Both the position numbers and the translations under genes were made by a program. Below, in pieces: positions 43,711 through 55,258 of a stretch of 64,000 bases of DNA (positions are counted from its first letter, which is position 1; the number at the start of each line of letters is the position of its first letter). The stretch lies in the NCBI RefSeq assembly GCF_000767465.1, contig NZ_CP009293.1:186001-250000 (forward strand). Reading direction: 5' to 3'. The notes beneath the pieces were generated by a model. The model was not told the origin of the DNA, made no database searches, and saw only the letters and a program-made list of their open reading frames with translations. Source of the DNA: Novosphingobium pentaromativorans US6-1. Its GTDB lineage: Bacteria; Pseudomonadota; Alphaproteobacteria; Sphingomonadales; Sphingomonadaceae.

Positions 43711-43988
43711 TCGATTACTTCTCCGCGCATGAGAAACTTGGCGAAAGCCACCGTTCCTGCGAAACCCAGAAGTGCAATGACAAGGGCCCCTTCGAAAAAC
43801 AGCGTTCGGCCGGTCTGTATGCCATAGGTGAGAAGCAGGAGCATCCCTGCGAGGTAGAGCGCATCGAGTCCCAGAACCCTGTCCTGCGCTCGCGGCCCGC
43901 GCATCACTCGAAAAGCTGCGCAGCCCATGGCGAGGCCGAGGATGATCTGCGCCGCGGTAATGGCCAGAGCCAGGATCAACGTGTTCAA
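43707..43988 (-). CDS. mrpF: Na+/H+ antiporter subunit MrpF
   Basis: About 93 residues, three membrane segments, with the family core GPRAQDRVLGLDALYLAGMLLLLTYGI. The start is uncertain: I chose TTG at 43988, which overlaps the mrpE stop as TTGA and gives the usual MrpF length; longer frames run inside mrpE. MrpF contributes to ion translocation in the complex. Confidence 0.87.
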   Translation of the reverse strand: MNTLILALAITAAQIILGLAMGCAAFRVMRGPRAQDRVLGLDALYLAGMLLLLTYGIQTGRTLFFEGALVIALLGFAGTVAFAKFLMRGEVIE

Positions 43989-44467
43989 CCGAATATCTCC
44001 GTCAGAAGCGTCTCGTAGCGGTTCTTGATGAGCTCGATCCATTGCGCTTCGTCCACCAGATCGAGGACGTGGATCAACACGATCTTGTTGTGGGCTTCGT
44101 GCTGCAGCCACAAGGTGCCCGGTGTCGCGGTGATGATGATCGCAAGTGTGGCCAGCGCATAAGGGTTATCTAGCTCGATCGGCAGACGGATGAAGCCGGA
44201 CTTCCGTTCGGACGGTCGAAAAAGGACGATACGGGCTACGGCGATATTCGACCTCACAATGTCCGCAAAAACGATGGCGGTGAGCTTCATCAGGGCCTTG
44301 CCAAACCGGATACGCGGCCGTGCGGGCGCGAGGGGCAGCATGACGCGCGAGAGCAGGATCGCGATCACCGCTCCGAGCAGAATATGACCAAGCGAGAATC
44401 CGGTCAGCAGCACCCACATGCCGAAGATCGCGGTTGCAAGCAGGGGAAATGGTAACAGGCGCTTCAC
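43985..44467 (-). CDS. mrpE: Na+/H+ antiporter subunit MrpE
   Basis: 160 residues from GTG at 44467, which overlaps the mrpD stop. It has two N-terminal membrane segments and the cytoplasmic domain pattern FADIVRSNIAVARIVL, DNPYALATLAIIITATPGT and VLDLVDEAQWIELIKNRYE. The longer open frame upstream lies inside mrpD and is rejected. Confidence 0.88.
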   Translation of the reverse strand: MKRLLPFPLLATAIFGMWVLLTGFSLGHILLGAVIAILLSRVMLPLAPARPRIRFGKALMKLTAIVFADIVRSNIAVARIVLFRPSERKSGFIRLPIELDNPYALATLAIIITATPGTLWLQHEAHNKIVLIHVLDLVDEAQWIELIKNRYETLLTEIFG

Positions 44468-46086
44468 GATGGGTCCTCGCCGGCGCGCGGGGCGGAGCGG
44501 ACGATATCGATATAGCTTGAGCGGTCGGCGAGTGCTGCAGCGGTGGCCTCCATGTAGCGATACAGGGGCCCGGCTCCCACCATCAACGCCAGGCAAGCGG
44601 CGAGCAGGACACCGATGGGCGCGACTTCGATCACACTCAGTCGAGCCGGAGAATCCTCTCCGGGTGTCCACAGCAGATCGATGCCGGCCCGGGTCATGGC
44701 TATTAGCGTGGCCAGGCCGGAAAGGATGATGAGAGCGATGAGGATCCATGCGGCAGGTTCGATGATGACGTCATCGAACAGGGCATCGATGATCGCGAAT
44801 TTCGCGATGAAGCCCGACAGGGGCGGCAGTCCGGCAAGGAGGAGCGTGCAGAAGATGAATCCGCCGCCCAGGATCGCGATAGTGCCAGGAATGACCACGC
44901 CGATTTCGGTTTCTTCCCCCACCACCGCGCCGGTATATTCGTCGTCGAACACCGGTTCGGCGATACCCGCGATGATGTCTTCCTCGTCCGCGTTGCGTTC
45001 AACGGGCTCGATGATCAAGTAAAGCGCGCCCACCGCGAGGGTCGAACTCACGAGGTAGAACAGCAGTGCTGCGGTCAAAGCCTGGCCACCCAGGCCGATA
45101 GCCGCCAGCAGCGTCCCCGAAGAGACCAGCACGTAATGACCTGCGACGTGTGTAAGTGAGCGGGTCGCAAGGATACCCAGCGTGCCGAATAGCATTGTCG
45201 CGAAACCTGCCCAGATCAACCATTGGTCGGCGAACCCCGCTGCGTCGCCCGATGTGTCGTCAAACATCAGCGAAGTCAGGCGCAGGACGATATAGATGCC
45301 GACCTTGGTCATGATTGCGAAGATGGCCGCGACTGGCGGTGCCGCCGCGGCATAGGTGCGCGGCAGCCAGAAACTGAGGGGCCAAATACCCGACTTGACG
45401 AGAAACGCGACGCCAAGGATCGCGGCACCGGCTTCCAGCAGCATCAGATCACTGGCCGGCACCATCGGGATCCGCGACGCGAGATCAGCCATGTTGAGTG
45501 TACCAGTCACAGCGTAGATTATTGCCACCCCGATCAGGAAGAGTAGCGATGTTGCGATGTTGATAGTGATGTAATGAAGGCTCGCCTTCGTCCGTTCCGC
45601 GCCCGAGCCATGCAGGATGAGACCATAGGAGGCCGCCAGCAGAACCTCGAAGAAAACGAAGAGGTTGAAGATATCGCCGGTGAGGAAGGCACCGTTCACT
45701 CCGGCCACCAGTAGCAAGAACAGCACGTGAAACCTCGGCCCCGAGCGGTCCCAGCGCGCCAAGGCATAGAATAACGCAGTGAACCCGAGTACGCTCGTGA
45801 CGAGCAACATCAGGGCTGCAAGCCGATCCGCGACCAGCACTATTCCGAAGGGAGCAGGCCAGTTGCCGAGAAGATAGGCTCCTGCAGGACCGGTGTCACC
45901 GATAGCGAGGCGACCGTCGGCCTGCCACAGAAGCAAGGCTGCAATGACGACCAGCCCGGCCATGGTGGTCAGACTGAGCACCCGCTTCAACGCCCGCCGC
46001 CGCTCGTTGAATGCAAGCATGACGGCGCTGACCGCCATTGGCAAGACGATCGGGGCGATGATGAAATGCTGCATCCAGCCTGTCAT
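44464..46086 (-). CDS. mrpD: Na+/H+ antiporter subunit MrpD
   Basis: A 540-residue antiporter-like subunit of the NuoL/M/N superfamily with about 14 membrane segments. The family motifs include SYGLILHGSGAERTKASLHYITINIATSLLF, KSGIWPLSFWLPRTYAAAAPPVAAIFAIMTKVGIYIVLR and LAGLPPLSGFIAKFAI, with conserved Lys and Glu residues for proton movement. It overlaps mrpC and mrpE by 4 bases each. Confidence 0.92.
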   Translation of the reverse strand: MTGWMQHFIIAPIVLPMAVSAVMLAFNERRRALKRVLSLTTMAGLVVIAALLLWQADGRLAIGDTGPAGAYLLGNWPAPFGIVLVADRLAALMLLVTSVLGFTALFYALARWDRSGPRFHVLFLLLVAGVNGAFLTGDIFNLFVFFEVLLAASYGLILHGSGAERTKASLHYITINIATSLLFLIGVAIIYAVTGTLNMADLASRIPMVPASDLMLLEAGAAILGVAFLVKSGIWPLSFWLPRTYAAAAPPVAAIFAIMTKVGIYIVLRLTSLMFDDTSGDAAGFADQWLIWAGFATMLFGTLGILATRSLTHVAGHYVLVSSGTLLAAIGLGGQALTAALLFYLVSSTLAVGALYLIIEPVERNADEEDIIAGIAEPVFDDEYTGAVVGEETEIGVVIPGTIAILGGGFIFCTLLLAGLPPLSGFIAKFAIIDALFDDVIIEPAAWILIALIILSGLATLIAMTRAGIDLLWTPGEDSPARLSVIEVAPIGVLLAACLALMVGAGPLYRYMEATAAALADRSSYIDIVRSAPRAGEDPS

Positions 46087-46424
46087 TGATCGTCCTCCTC
46101 GCCGTCTACATGGTCTGTTCCGGTCAGGCCTCGTGAGGCGAGCAGGACAACCAGGAGAAGCGCCGTCGTCGCAAAGGAGATGACAATCGCCGTCAGAACG
46201 AGAGCCTGGGGGACAGGGTCCGCGTAGAGCGCGGGGTCGGCGACCTCCTTGCCGACGATCGGCGGTGCGTCCATACGCAACCGACCGGCTGCGACGATAA
46301 ACAGGTTAACCGCGTAGGAGAGGAGCGAGAGGCCCAGCACGACCTGGAAGGTGCGGGGCCGGAAGAGGAGCCAGAGCCCGGAGGCCGTCAGGAAGCCAAT
46401 GGCAAGTGCGAGCACGACCTCCAT
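46083..46424 (-). CDS. mrpC: Na+/H+ antiporter subunit MrpC
   Basis: A 113-residue NuoK-like subunit with three membrane segments and the core FRPRTFQVVLGLSLLSYAVNLFIVAAGRL and DPVPQALVLTAIVISFATTALLLVV. It starts at the last base of mrpA and overlaps mrpD. Confidence 0.92.
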   Translation of the reverse strand: MEVVLALAIGFLTASGLWLLFRPRTFQVVLGLSLLSYAVNLFIVAAGRLRMDAPPIVGKEVADPALYADPVPQALVLTAIVISFATTALLLVVLLASRGLTGTDHVDGEEDDQ

Positions 46425-49357
46425 CAGGCGGACCTCTCCTGGCTGTCGCTGTCAACCGGAGAGCTTGTCGCCGATCGGCGTGCCGCTGGCGTGCGGATGG
46501 ATTGGTGCGCGAGCGCGATAAGGATCAGAACGGTCGTACCCACCACCACAGCGAAGACCCCGATGTCGAACAGCAGAGCACTGGCGATGGGGATCTCGCC
46601 GATGATTGGCAGATCGAGATAGCTGGAGTGCGTCGTCAGGTAAGGGTAGCCGAATAACCAAGCGGCCGCGCCGGTCGCAGCTGCGCACAAAAGTCCGGCA
46701 GCGATCCAGCGAACCGGTTGCACATGAAGCCTTGCCTCAACCGATCGAGTTCCGTTGGCCATGTAGAGCAGGATGATTGCAATCGATGCCGTAACCCCGC
46801 CCGCGAAGCCGCCACCAGGAAGATTGTGGCCACGGGCCAGGAGGTAGAGCGCGCAGGTCAATATGAACGGAAATAGCCATTCCATAATGACTCGCGGCAC
46901 AAGCAAATAGTGTTCGGCGGTATCCCCAAACGCATTGTCGTCATGGGCGTCATCGAAGGCATTCTGCACCTTCTGCTGGTCGGGTAATTCGATGCTCTCG
47001 GCGGCAGGGCGGAACCGCCGCAAGAGCGTGAACACCGTCAACGCTACGATGGCCAGCACCGTTATCTCGCCCAGCGTATCGAAGCTTCGAAAATCGACCA
47101 AAATCACATTGACAACATTGGTCCCGCCACCGCTCGGATAAGCCCGCTGCATGAAGAAGTCCGAAATACCGCTCGGTGCAGGGCGAGTCATGATCGCGTA
47201 AGCGATTGCCGCCACGCCGACGCCGCCCATCACGGCCAGTACTAGGTCGCCGCTGCGGCGGACGCGCACCTTGAAAGGGACCTGATCGTCACGCCAGAAC
47301 TCTGGGAACCGCTGAGGCAGCCACCGCAATCCCAGCAACAGCAAGACCAGCGTCACGATCTCCACAAGCAGTTGGGTGAGGCCAAGATCAGGAGCTGACA
47401 ACCAGATAAAGCTGATGCAGGTCGAAAGACCGGCGACCCCTACCATGGCGAGCGCGGCGAGGCGGTGGAATTTGGCTTGAATGGCCGCGCCGATCGCCGC
47501 CGCGCTGCCCAGCAGCCAGAGCACGGCGAAGACCGGATCGAGTAGGGTGGGGCCGAGCGTGCCGAAGCTATAACCAAGCGAAAGAAGGGGCAGGCCGCCT
47601 GCTGCGATCGCGGTGACGACCAGAAGGCGCAACTGGACCTGTTGTCGGCTTGTACTCACCAGTCGATAGGCAGCACGCGCTCCATCGATGAGGGCTGCGA
47701 GCACAACCTCGAACGTTCGTCTGCCCTTCAGCCGGCCAATGATGGGGGGACTGGTCATGGTGTTGAGGCGACCACCAAAGAGCCGGTAGAAGGTTACTCC
47801 TCCGACGAGCGCTATCGTGCTCATGAGCAGAGGCAAAGTGAAGCCGTGCCAGACGGCCAGGCTATAGGCGGGCGTCCTGCTGCCCAGCACAGATTGCACC
47901 GCCATGTCGAGGAAGGGACCTATCGTCAGGGCCGGGATCGTTCCGACGAGAATGCACAAGAGCACAAGAATCTCGACCGGCAAACGCATCCAGTGGGGCG
48001 CCTCATGCGGCGTGCGGGGAAGCTCGGTAGGCGGAGGGCCGAAGAAGGCCTGATGGATGAAGCGTAGGGAATAGAAGACACTGAACATGCTTGCCAGTGT
48101 TGCGAGCATTGGCAACGCCCAGTCGAGGAATGTGCCGCTGTGCGCCTCGAGCGCCTCGGCCAGGAACATCTCCTTCGAGAGAAAACCATTGAGCAGAGGC
48201 ACCCCGGCCATGGCCGCGGCCGCTACCATCGCCAGCGTTGCGGTTACAGGCATGTAATGGACGAGCCCGCTCAGCTTCCGAAGGTCGCGGGTTCCCGTCT
48301 CGTGATCAATAATCCCTGCAGCCATGAAGAGCGACGCTTTGAAAGTTGCATGGTTCACGGTGTGGAAGATCGCAGCAACGGCTGCGAGCTGACTGCCAAG
48401 CCCCAGCAGCAGGGTAATGAGCCCGAGATGGCTGATCGTCGAATAAGCCAGGAGGCCTTTCAGATCGTGCTGGAAGATCGCAGCCCAAGCGCCGACGAGC
48501 AAAGTCGTCAGTCCCGCGGTCGTGACGATCAGATACCAGGTCCCGGTTCCGGCAAGGACTGGCCAGAGTAGGATCAGCACATAGATGCCGGCTTTCACCA
48601 TCGTCGCCGAGTGGAGATAGGCCGACACAGGGGTGGGAGCCGACATCGCGTGCGGCAGCCAGAAATGGAAGGGAAACTGTGCGCTCTTGGTGAAGGCGCC
48701 GATCAAAACCAGGATCAGTGTGGGCAGGTAGAGATCGTGGGTACGGATCAGATCGCCGGCCAACAGTACCTTGTCGAGATCGTAACTGCCAACGATCCGA
48801 CCAAGCAGCAGGAAGCCGATAAGCAGGCACACTCCGCCGGCGGCAGTCGTGATCAGCGCCATTCGCGCGCCATCGCGCGCACTCTGATTATGATGCCAAT
48901 AGCCGATCAGCAAAAACGAAAAGAGGCTTGTCAGCTCCCAAAAAAACACGATCTGGAGGAGATTGCCCGACAGTACAATGCCGAGCATGGACCCCATGAA
49001 TGCCAGCAAGAACGAGAAAAAGCGCGGCACCGGATCCTTTGGTGACATGTAATAACGGGCATAGAGTACCACGAGGGCACCGATCCCAAGGATCAGAAGA
49101 GCAAAGAGCCAAGAAAATCCGGTAATTCTGAATGTGAAATCGAGCCCCAATGATGGGAGCCAGGGCTCGATGTATCGAACCGTTATGCCGTCGGAGACGG
49201 CGTGATAGAAGCCGAACAGAAGCGCCAAGGCGCCCAGCGTGACCACGCCGGCGAGGATCGAGGCCCAGTTTCTTGCGCGCGCTGGCAGGAATGCAGCGAC
49301 CAGACTACCGAGAAACGGGAGCGCGAGAATGAGGAGAGCGAGTCGCGCATCAGCCAT
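46424..49357 (-). CDS. mrpA: Na+/H+ antiporter MrpA-MrpB fusion
   Basis: A 977-residue membrane protein, first gene of the operon. It consists of a NuoL-like MrpA part with motifs FFWELTSLFSFLLIGYWHHN, TKSAQFPFHFWLPHAMSAPTPVSAYLHSATMVKAG, and FNATFKAS-type (VNHATFKASLFMAAG). A MbhD-like region follows (GLTQLLVEIVTLVLLLLGLRWLP). An MnhB domain closes it (MEWLFPFILTCALYLLARGHNLPGGGFAGGVTASIAI), normally a separate MrpB subunit. The fusion gives a six-gene operon that is functionally complete. The Mrp system exports Na+ in exchange for H+ and supports alkali and salt tolerance. Confidence 0.92.
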   Translation of the reverse strand: MADARLALLILALPFLGSLVAAFLPARARNWASILAGVVTLGALALLFGFYHAVSDGITVRYIEPWLPSLGLDFTFRITGFSWLFALLILGIGALVVLYARYYMSPKDPVPRFFSFLLAFMGSMLGIVLSGNLLQIVFFWELTSLFSFLLIGYWHHNQSARDGARMALITTAAGGVCLLIGFLLLGRIVGSYDLDKVLLAGDLIRTHDLYLPTLILVLIGAFTKSAQFPFHFWLPHAMSAPTPVSAYLHSATMVKAGIYVLILLWPVLAGTGTWYLIVTTAGLTTLLVGAWAAIFQHDLKGLLAYSTISHLGLITLLLGLGSQLAAVAAIFHTVNHATFKASLFMAAGIIDHETGTRDLRKLSGLVHYMPVTATLAMVAAAAMAGVPLLNGFLSKEMFLAEALEAHSGTFLDWALPMLATLASMFSVFYSLRFIHQAFFGPPPTELPRTPHEAPHWMRLPVEILVLLCILVGTIPALTIGPFLDMAVQSVLGSRTPAYSLAVWHGFTLPLLMSTIALVGGVTFYRLFGGRLNTMTSPPIIGRLKGRRTFEVVLAALIDGARAAYRLVSTSRQQVQLRLLVVTAIAAGGLPLLSLGYSFGTLGPTLLDPVFAVLWLLGSAAAIGAAIQAKFHRLAALAMVGVAGLSTCISFIWLSAPDLGLTQLLVEIVTLVLLLLGLRWLPQRFPEFWRDDQVPFKVRVRRSGDLVLAVMGGVGVAAIAYAIMTRPAPSGISDFFMQRAYPSGGGTNVVNVILVDFRSFDTLGEITVLAIVALTVFTLLRRFRPAAESIELPDQQKVQNAFDDAHDDNAFGDTAEHYLLVPRVIMEWLFPFILTCALYLLARGHNLPGGGFAGGVTASIAIILLYMANGTRSVEARLHVQPVRWIAAGLLCAAATGAAAWLFGYPYLTTHSSYLDLPIIGEIPIASALLFDIGVFAVVVGTTVLILIALAHQSIRTPAARRSATSSPVDSDSQERSA

Positions 49358-49736
49358 TCGATGGAAAACGTCCTTTGTGGGCCCAAAGCAACCTCATGAG
49401 CATTCCAGCCTTTATGGTTGCAATCCGGCCGATGGGGCAAGGCCTCGAACTATCTTTGTTTTCTTCGGCAAAGTGGGCACCGGCCGGCCCTTGGGTGCCA
49501 ATCCGACTGGCACACGCACCGCGATACTCGCGCACTAGTTTGACGAGCCAGTGGGGGGGCCGCCGACCAGCGCATCAAAAGGGGCGCAGTTCTCTTGCTT
49601 TGACGGTTACATTGGCTTCGGCTTGGGCGGCGTGCTGCCGGCCACCAATTGAGACCGTAGACGGACTGCCAAGAGCTGCAGGCGCCTTCGAAAACCGCCT
49701 AGGCACCGCTAGAGCCGGATCGTTTCCAACTGTGGC
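49358..49736. other. Gene-free spacer upstream of the mrp operon
   Basis: 379 bases between the start of the mrp operon and the residual SLC13 C-terminal fragment. It should contain the mrp promoter. I found no obvious consensus promoter, hairpin or repeat; open frames here are short shadows. Confidence 0.5.
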
Positions 49737-50312
49737 TCAGAACGGAAAGAAACGCTGTATCGCGAGAATCGCCGCGACGCACGTGATCAGGTTGAGCGGT
49801 AGGCCAACGCGGACGAAGTCCATGTAACGATAACCTCCCATCTGATAGACGATGACGTTTGTCTGGTAGCCGAATGGGGTGGCGAAGGCGGCACTCGCCG
49901 CCATCATCACGGCGACCAGAAACGGACGCGGGCTGACGGCGAGGCTTTCCGCGAGTGCCACCGCAACCGGTGTGATCAACACAGCCACGGTGGCATTGGA
50001 CAGGAGCTCGGTCAGGACCATTGTCACGAGATAAAGCACGATCAGCGCAATTAGCGGGCTCAGCCCGTAGACGCTGGCGATCAACATCTCAGATGCGGCG
50101 TCGGCGAGCCCGCTTTCCTCCATGGCGATACCGATCACCACCATGCCCGCGATGAGAACAAGGATCTGGGGCTTTAGGCCACTATAAGCTTCGTCCGCGG
50201 TGATCACACGCAATAGGATAAGCAGCACCGCGCCTGCGAGGGCCGTCGCGGCAATGGGCGCAGCGTTGAGCGCCGCCAGGGTGTAGCGCGACAAACTGGA
50301 TGAGGCAATGCG
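49737..50312 (-). pseudogene. SLC13-type transporter, C-terminal fragment after IS21
   Basis: The C-terminal half, about 190 residues, of a transporter of the SLC13/DASS type: ALNAAPIAATALAGAVLLILLRVI, LSNATVAVLITPVAVALAESL and FATPFGYQTNVIVYQMGGYRYMDF (the second hairpin motif). It is joined in frame to the truncated istB; the frame therefore reads as one 383-residue chimera, an artefact of insertion and deletion. The N-terminal half lies at 52550-53312. The boundary is placed at about 50290-50315. Confidence 0.8.
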
Positions 50313-52523
<2,211 letters not shown>

Positions 52524-52549
52524 ATTCTCATCTTGATTGTCGCGCCTTC

Positions 52550-53312
52550 TCATCCAGATCGCCGCGCAACAGCCAGGGAGACTGCGCCGACGAACACCCC
52601 CAGTGCGGTCAGGGCCTTGCGCAGCTTAAGCGGGCGTTTCGCCGACCTGGGCGCTGGCGATATGCGATATATCCACCGGTGACACGTCTTCTTCGCGATC
52701 TTTATGTTGAAGCAGGCGGCCGCTGATGAGAAACAGGTAGAGTCCACCGACTATGGCCATCGGCAGCCCCACAGGCGTAATCTCGAAAATGCCAAATCGC
52801 GGCTGACCAGCGATACGCGCCATGTCGTCGACAAGAAGATTGGTCGAGGTAACGATCAGGGTGCAGCAACCAGTAAGCACGGTGATGTAAGAAAGCGGCA
52901 TCAAATACCGTTTCGGCGACTGCCGAAGGGCGTTGGCAACGTCGCGGATGACGGGTGCGCCGAGCACGACGATAGGTGTGCTGTTGAGAAAGCAGGAGAC
53001 CCCGCCGATCATCGAAAGCAGCAGCCAAAGTCCCTTCGGCCCCATCCGTTGGCACAAGGAGACCCCCAGGCTGATGGCCCGGTCGAGAAGACCGGAGAGC
53101 TCGAGCGCGTATGCAATGACAAATAGCGAGGCCAGAGCGATGATCGCCGGGCTGGCGAATGCCCCTTGGACTTCTGACGGTCGGACAACCCCGGTCATCA
53201 GGAGAATGGCAGCCCCAGTCAGCGCCACGACATCGGCGCGCAGACGATCCCAGATCATCATCACGACAACCCCGGCTAACACCAACAAGGTGAGAACTTG
53301 ATCTACCGTCAT
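52550..53312 (-). pseudogene. SLC13-type transporter, N-terminal fragment, frameshifted
   Basis: The N-terminal half of the transporter at 49737-50312: MTVDQVLTLLVLAGVVVMMIWDRLRADVVALTGAAILL, then the first hairpin GGVSCFLNSTPIVVLGAPVIRDVA and TGCCTLIVTSTNLLVDDMA. The main frame stops at 52626, but the continuation LKLRKALTALGVFVGAVSLA follows in another frame, so one base was gained or lost near 52630 besides the IS insertion at about 52540. The start ATG at 53312 (a longer start exists at 53348). The family transports dicarboxylates, sulfate or related anions, usually with Na+. Confidence 0.78.
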
Positions 53313-53418
53313 CACAAACTGCCTCGAACGATGGCTTGCACGTGTCAATGATTGGGCTCACCCAGCCGCGTCGATTATGGTCTGGAGAGAACTCATCATT
53401 TTGCCTATCAATGGCTGG

Positions 53419-54294
53419 ATGCATGAGCCAAGCCCCAGGACCAGCCGCCTTGTGATTGCCGGCACGCTTGCCGCCACTATGGCAATCGGTACGGCCGGCT
53501 ACTTTATCGGGCGATCGAGTTCGCCTGGCCCTAGTTCGCCTGCCCTGGCTCCGCAGCAACCGGCCGTGATCGTTACGCCGCGTCCGCCTGAACAGCCCCG
53601 CATATTGGGGCGCGCTGATATTCTCACTCTCGGCGATCGTGCGGCCGATGCCTTGGCATCCGAGCGTCCCTTGCCGCAAGATGTCGCCAAGCTTGCGGGA
53701 CGCCGTTTCGAACTGGCGATCCCTTTCGGCTGCACCGGTCCAGCGCCGAAGGGCGCGGAGCCCCTCTTAAGTTGGCGCTACGATGCTGCAGTCAAGGCGC
53801 TGCGTATCAACGTACAGTTGACTGAATGGCAGGCATCGGAATGGAACCTTGCCGATGCGGTCGCCTCATCTCGCAAGATCGAAGGCCTCTGGGTCCGGTG
53901 GCCGTGGTCCTCATCGGAAGTCTGCTCGCAAAATGTCGGCCAAGCCGTCGCGACCGATGCGAAGCCCATAACGTTGCCCGGACAGACCCTTGCGATCGGT
54001 CTGATCGGACCTTCCGATCTCGCTGGTAAGGAACGGTTCCCACGCGCCTTCGACGCCGTGAAGCAGGTGGAGCCAGATCAACTGAATGCGGCACGCGGCT
54101 TCGTGCTGTGGCTGACCGGGCGCGTCGGCAAATTGCCTGATGGTCAGCCAGTTCGCTGTGTTCAGCCAGCAGGTGTCGAGCAAAAGCCGATATGCCTGGT
54201 TGCGCTCTCGCCAGAGGAACTGCGGGTCGAGAACCCGCTCTCAGAAGACGTGGTCGCGATCTGGTCGATCGGAGATATTGAGCGAAGAGATTGA
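53419..54294 (+). CDS. Hypothetical membrane-anchored periplasmic protein
   Basis: About 291 residues from ATG 53419 (other starts at 53377 and in between are possible). One N-terminal membrane segment (TSRLVIAGTLAATMAIGTAGYFIG), a Ser/Pro/Ala-rich linker, then a soluble domain with four Cys residues (GCTGPAPKGAEPLLSWRYD, SSEVCSQNVGQ, VRCVQPAGVEQKPICLVAL), likely disulfide-bonded in the periplasm. It is divergent from the broken transporter. I recognise no family. Confidence 0.55.
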   Translation: MHEPSPRTSRLVIAGTLAATMAIGTAGYFIGRSSSPGPSSPALAPQQPAVIVTPRPPEQPRILGRADILTLGDRAADALASERPLPQDVAKLAGRRFELAIPFGCTGPAPKGAEPLLSWRYDAAVKALRINVQLTEWQASEWNLADAVASSRKIEGLWVRWPWSSSEVCSQNVGQAVATDAKPITLPGQTLAIGLIGPSDLAGKERFPRAFDAVKQVEPDQLNAARGFVLWLTGRVGKLPDGQPVRCVQPAGVEQKPICLVALSPEELRVENPLSEDVVAIWSIGDIERRD

Positions 54295-54540
54295 GCCATT
54301 TGCGTGATCCCGCGCAGAGATTTACCATATCGCAAGTGGCGGTCGATCACTGGGAGGCTCAACCAACAGTCCATGCCGCATCGACGGATTGCTTGGTGAT
54401 AGGCAGTGCCCCAAGAAATCGGGATAGCTATGTCCGATAAATGGGATTCTCGGACATAGGAATTAGCTCTCAGAGGTTCGTCACGGCAGTTCAGAAATGG
54501 TGCGGCGACGACAGATTGACGTGCTTGCGGGGCAGCACGT

Positions 54541-54855
54541 TCAGGGCGCCATATCATCGCGGAAACGATCCATCTGATGCATGCGCTCATGCAGCACCGA
54601 GACGATGCCCACGGTTCCGTCTGACAGGGTCCGCCAGTCGACATAATGATGTTCATGCCGCGCATAAAAGCCATCGACACCGAACTCTGTCGGGATCGCT
54701 CGCCATGTGGTTTCACGCCGAGCGATCCGATCGAAGCAATCGAACAGGCCGCGAACATAGCTTTCAGCCTGGGCGTCGCCCCATTTGTCGCTGGTATAGG
54801 CAAATATCTCGTCGAGCCGTTGCCCAGCGATCGCGGAAACGCGATAAGCTGCCAT
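54541..54855 (-). CDS. ParE/RelE-type toxin
   Basis: A 104-residue toxin of the ParE/RelE superfamily: YRVSAIAGQRLDEIFAYTSDKWG, AESYVRGLFDCFDRIARRE and the C-terminal strand pair HHYVDWRTLSDGTVGIVSVLHERMHQMDRF. It begins 2 bases after the antitoxin stop. ParE members poison gyrase and RelE members cut mRNA; the sequence alone does not separate the two. 54295-54540 upstream on the other side holds no gene. Confidence 0.85.
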   Translation of the reverse strand: MAAYRVSAIAGQRLDEIFAYTSDKWGDAQAESYVRGLFDCFDRIARRETTWRAIPTEFGVDGFYARHEHHYVDWRTLSDGTVGIVSVLHERMHQMDRFRDDMAP

Positions 54856-54857
54856 GA

Positions 54858-55115
54858 TCAGTTGCGGCGGTTGCGGGCGATCACAGCATCCGCGTCCAAC
54901 GCGGTGAAGCTGGCTTCGGGCCCATCGAATGCCTGGGTCAACTCGGCCTTGAGACGTTCGAACCGTTCCGCTTCAAGGCGCTCCTTGTCCCGGCGAATGA
55001 GATCGCACACATATCCGCTGACATTTTCGTAGCTGCCATCCGCGCCGACATTGGCCGCAACGAAATCGCTCAGCGCGCCGCTGAGCCGAACATTAAGCGT
55101 AACGGGTTTGTTAAT
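54858..55115 (-). CDS. ParD-like ribbon-helix-helix antitoxin with non-standard start
   Basis: Reading the minus strand gives NKPVTLNVRLSGALSDFVA, then ENVSGYVCDLIRRDKERLEAERFERLKAELTQAF, the ParD pattern of beta strand, helices and acidic tail; about 85 residues. No ATG, GTG or TTG precedes NKPVTL in frame. The best candidate is ATT at 55115, 9 bases after AGGAG. Alternatively the first codons were lost by mutation (the frame continues upstream as ETSTI). The gene stands directly before the toxin as in parDE operons. Confidence 0.7.
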   Translation of the reverse strand: MNKPVTLNVRLSGALSDFVAANVGADGSYENVSGYVCDLIRRDKERLEAERFERLKAELTQAFDGPEASFTALDADAVIARNRRN

Positions 55116-55258
55116 CGTCGAAGTCTCCTGTGCAGATATTATTCAATATTGTGGACGGTATCAAGACCTCCGGGACGAGGATCGGCGCTTGCGGCCACCT
55201 CCCCTGCCCTTACAAGAAATTCTTGAAACTTTCATATTATGGAAGTATTAGGAATTTT

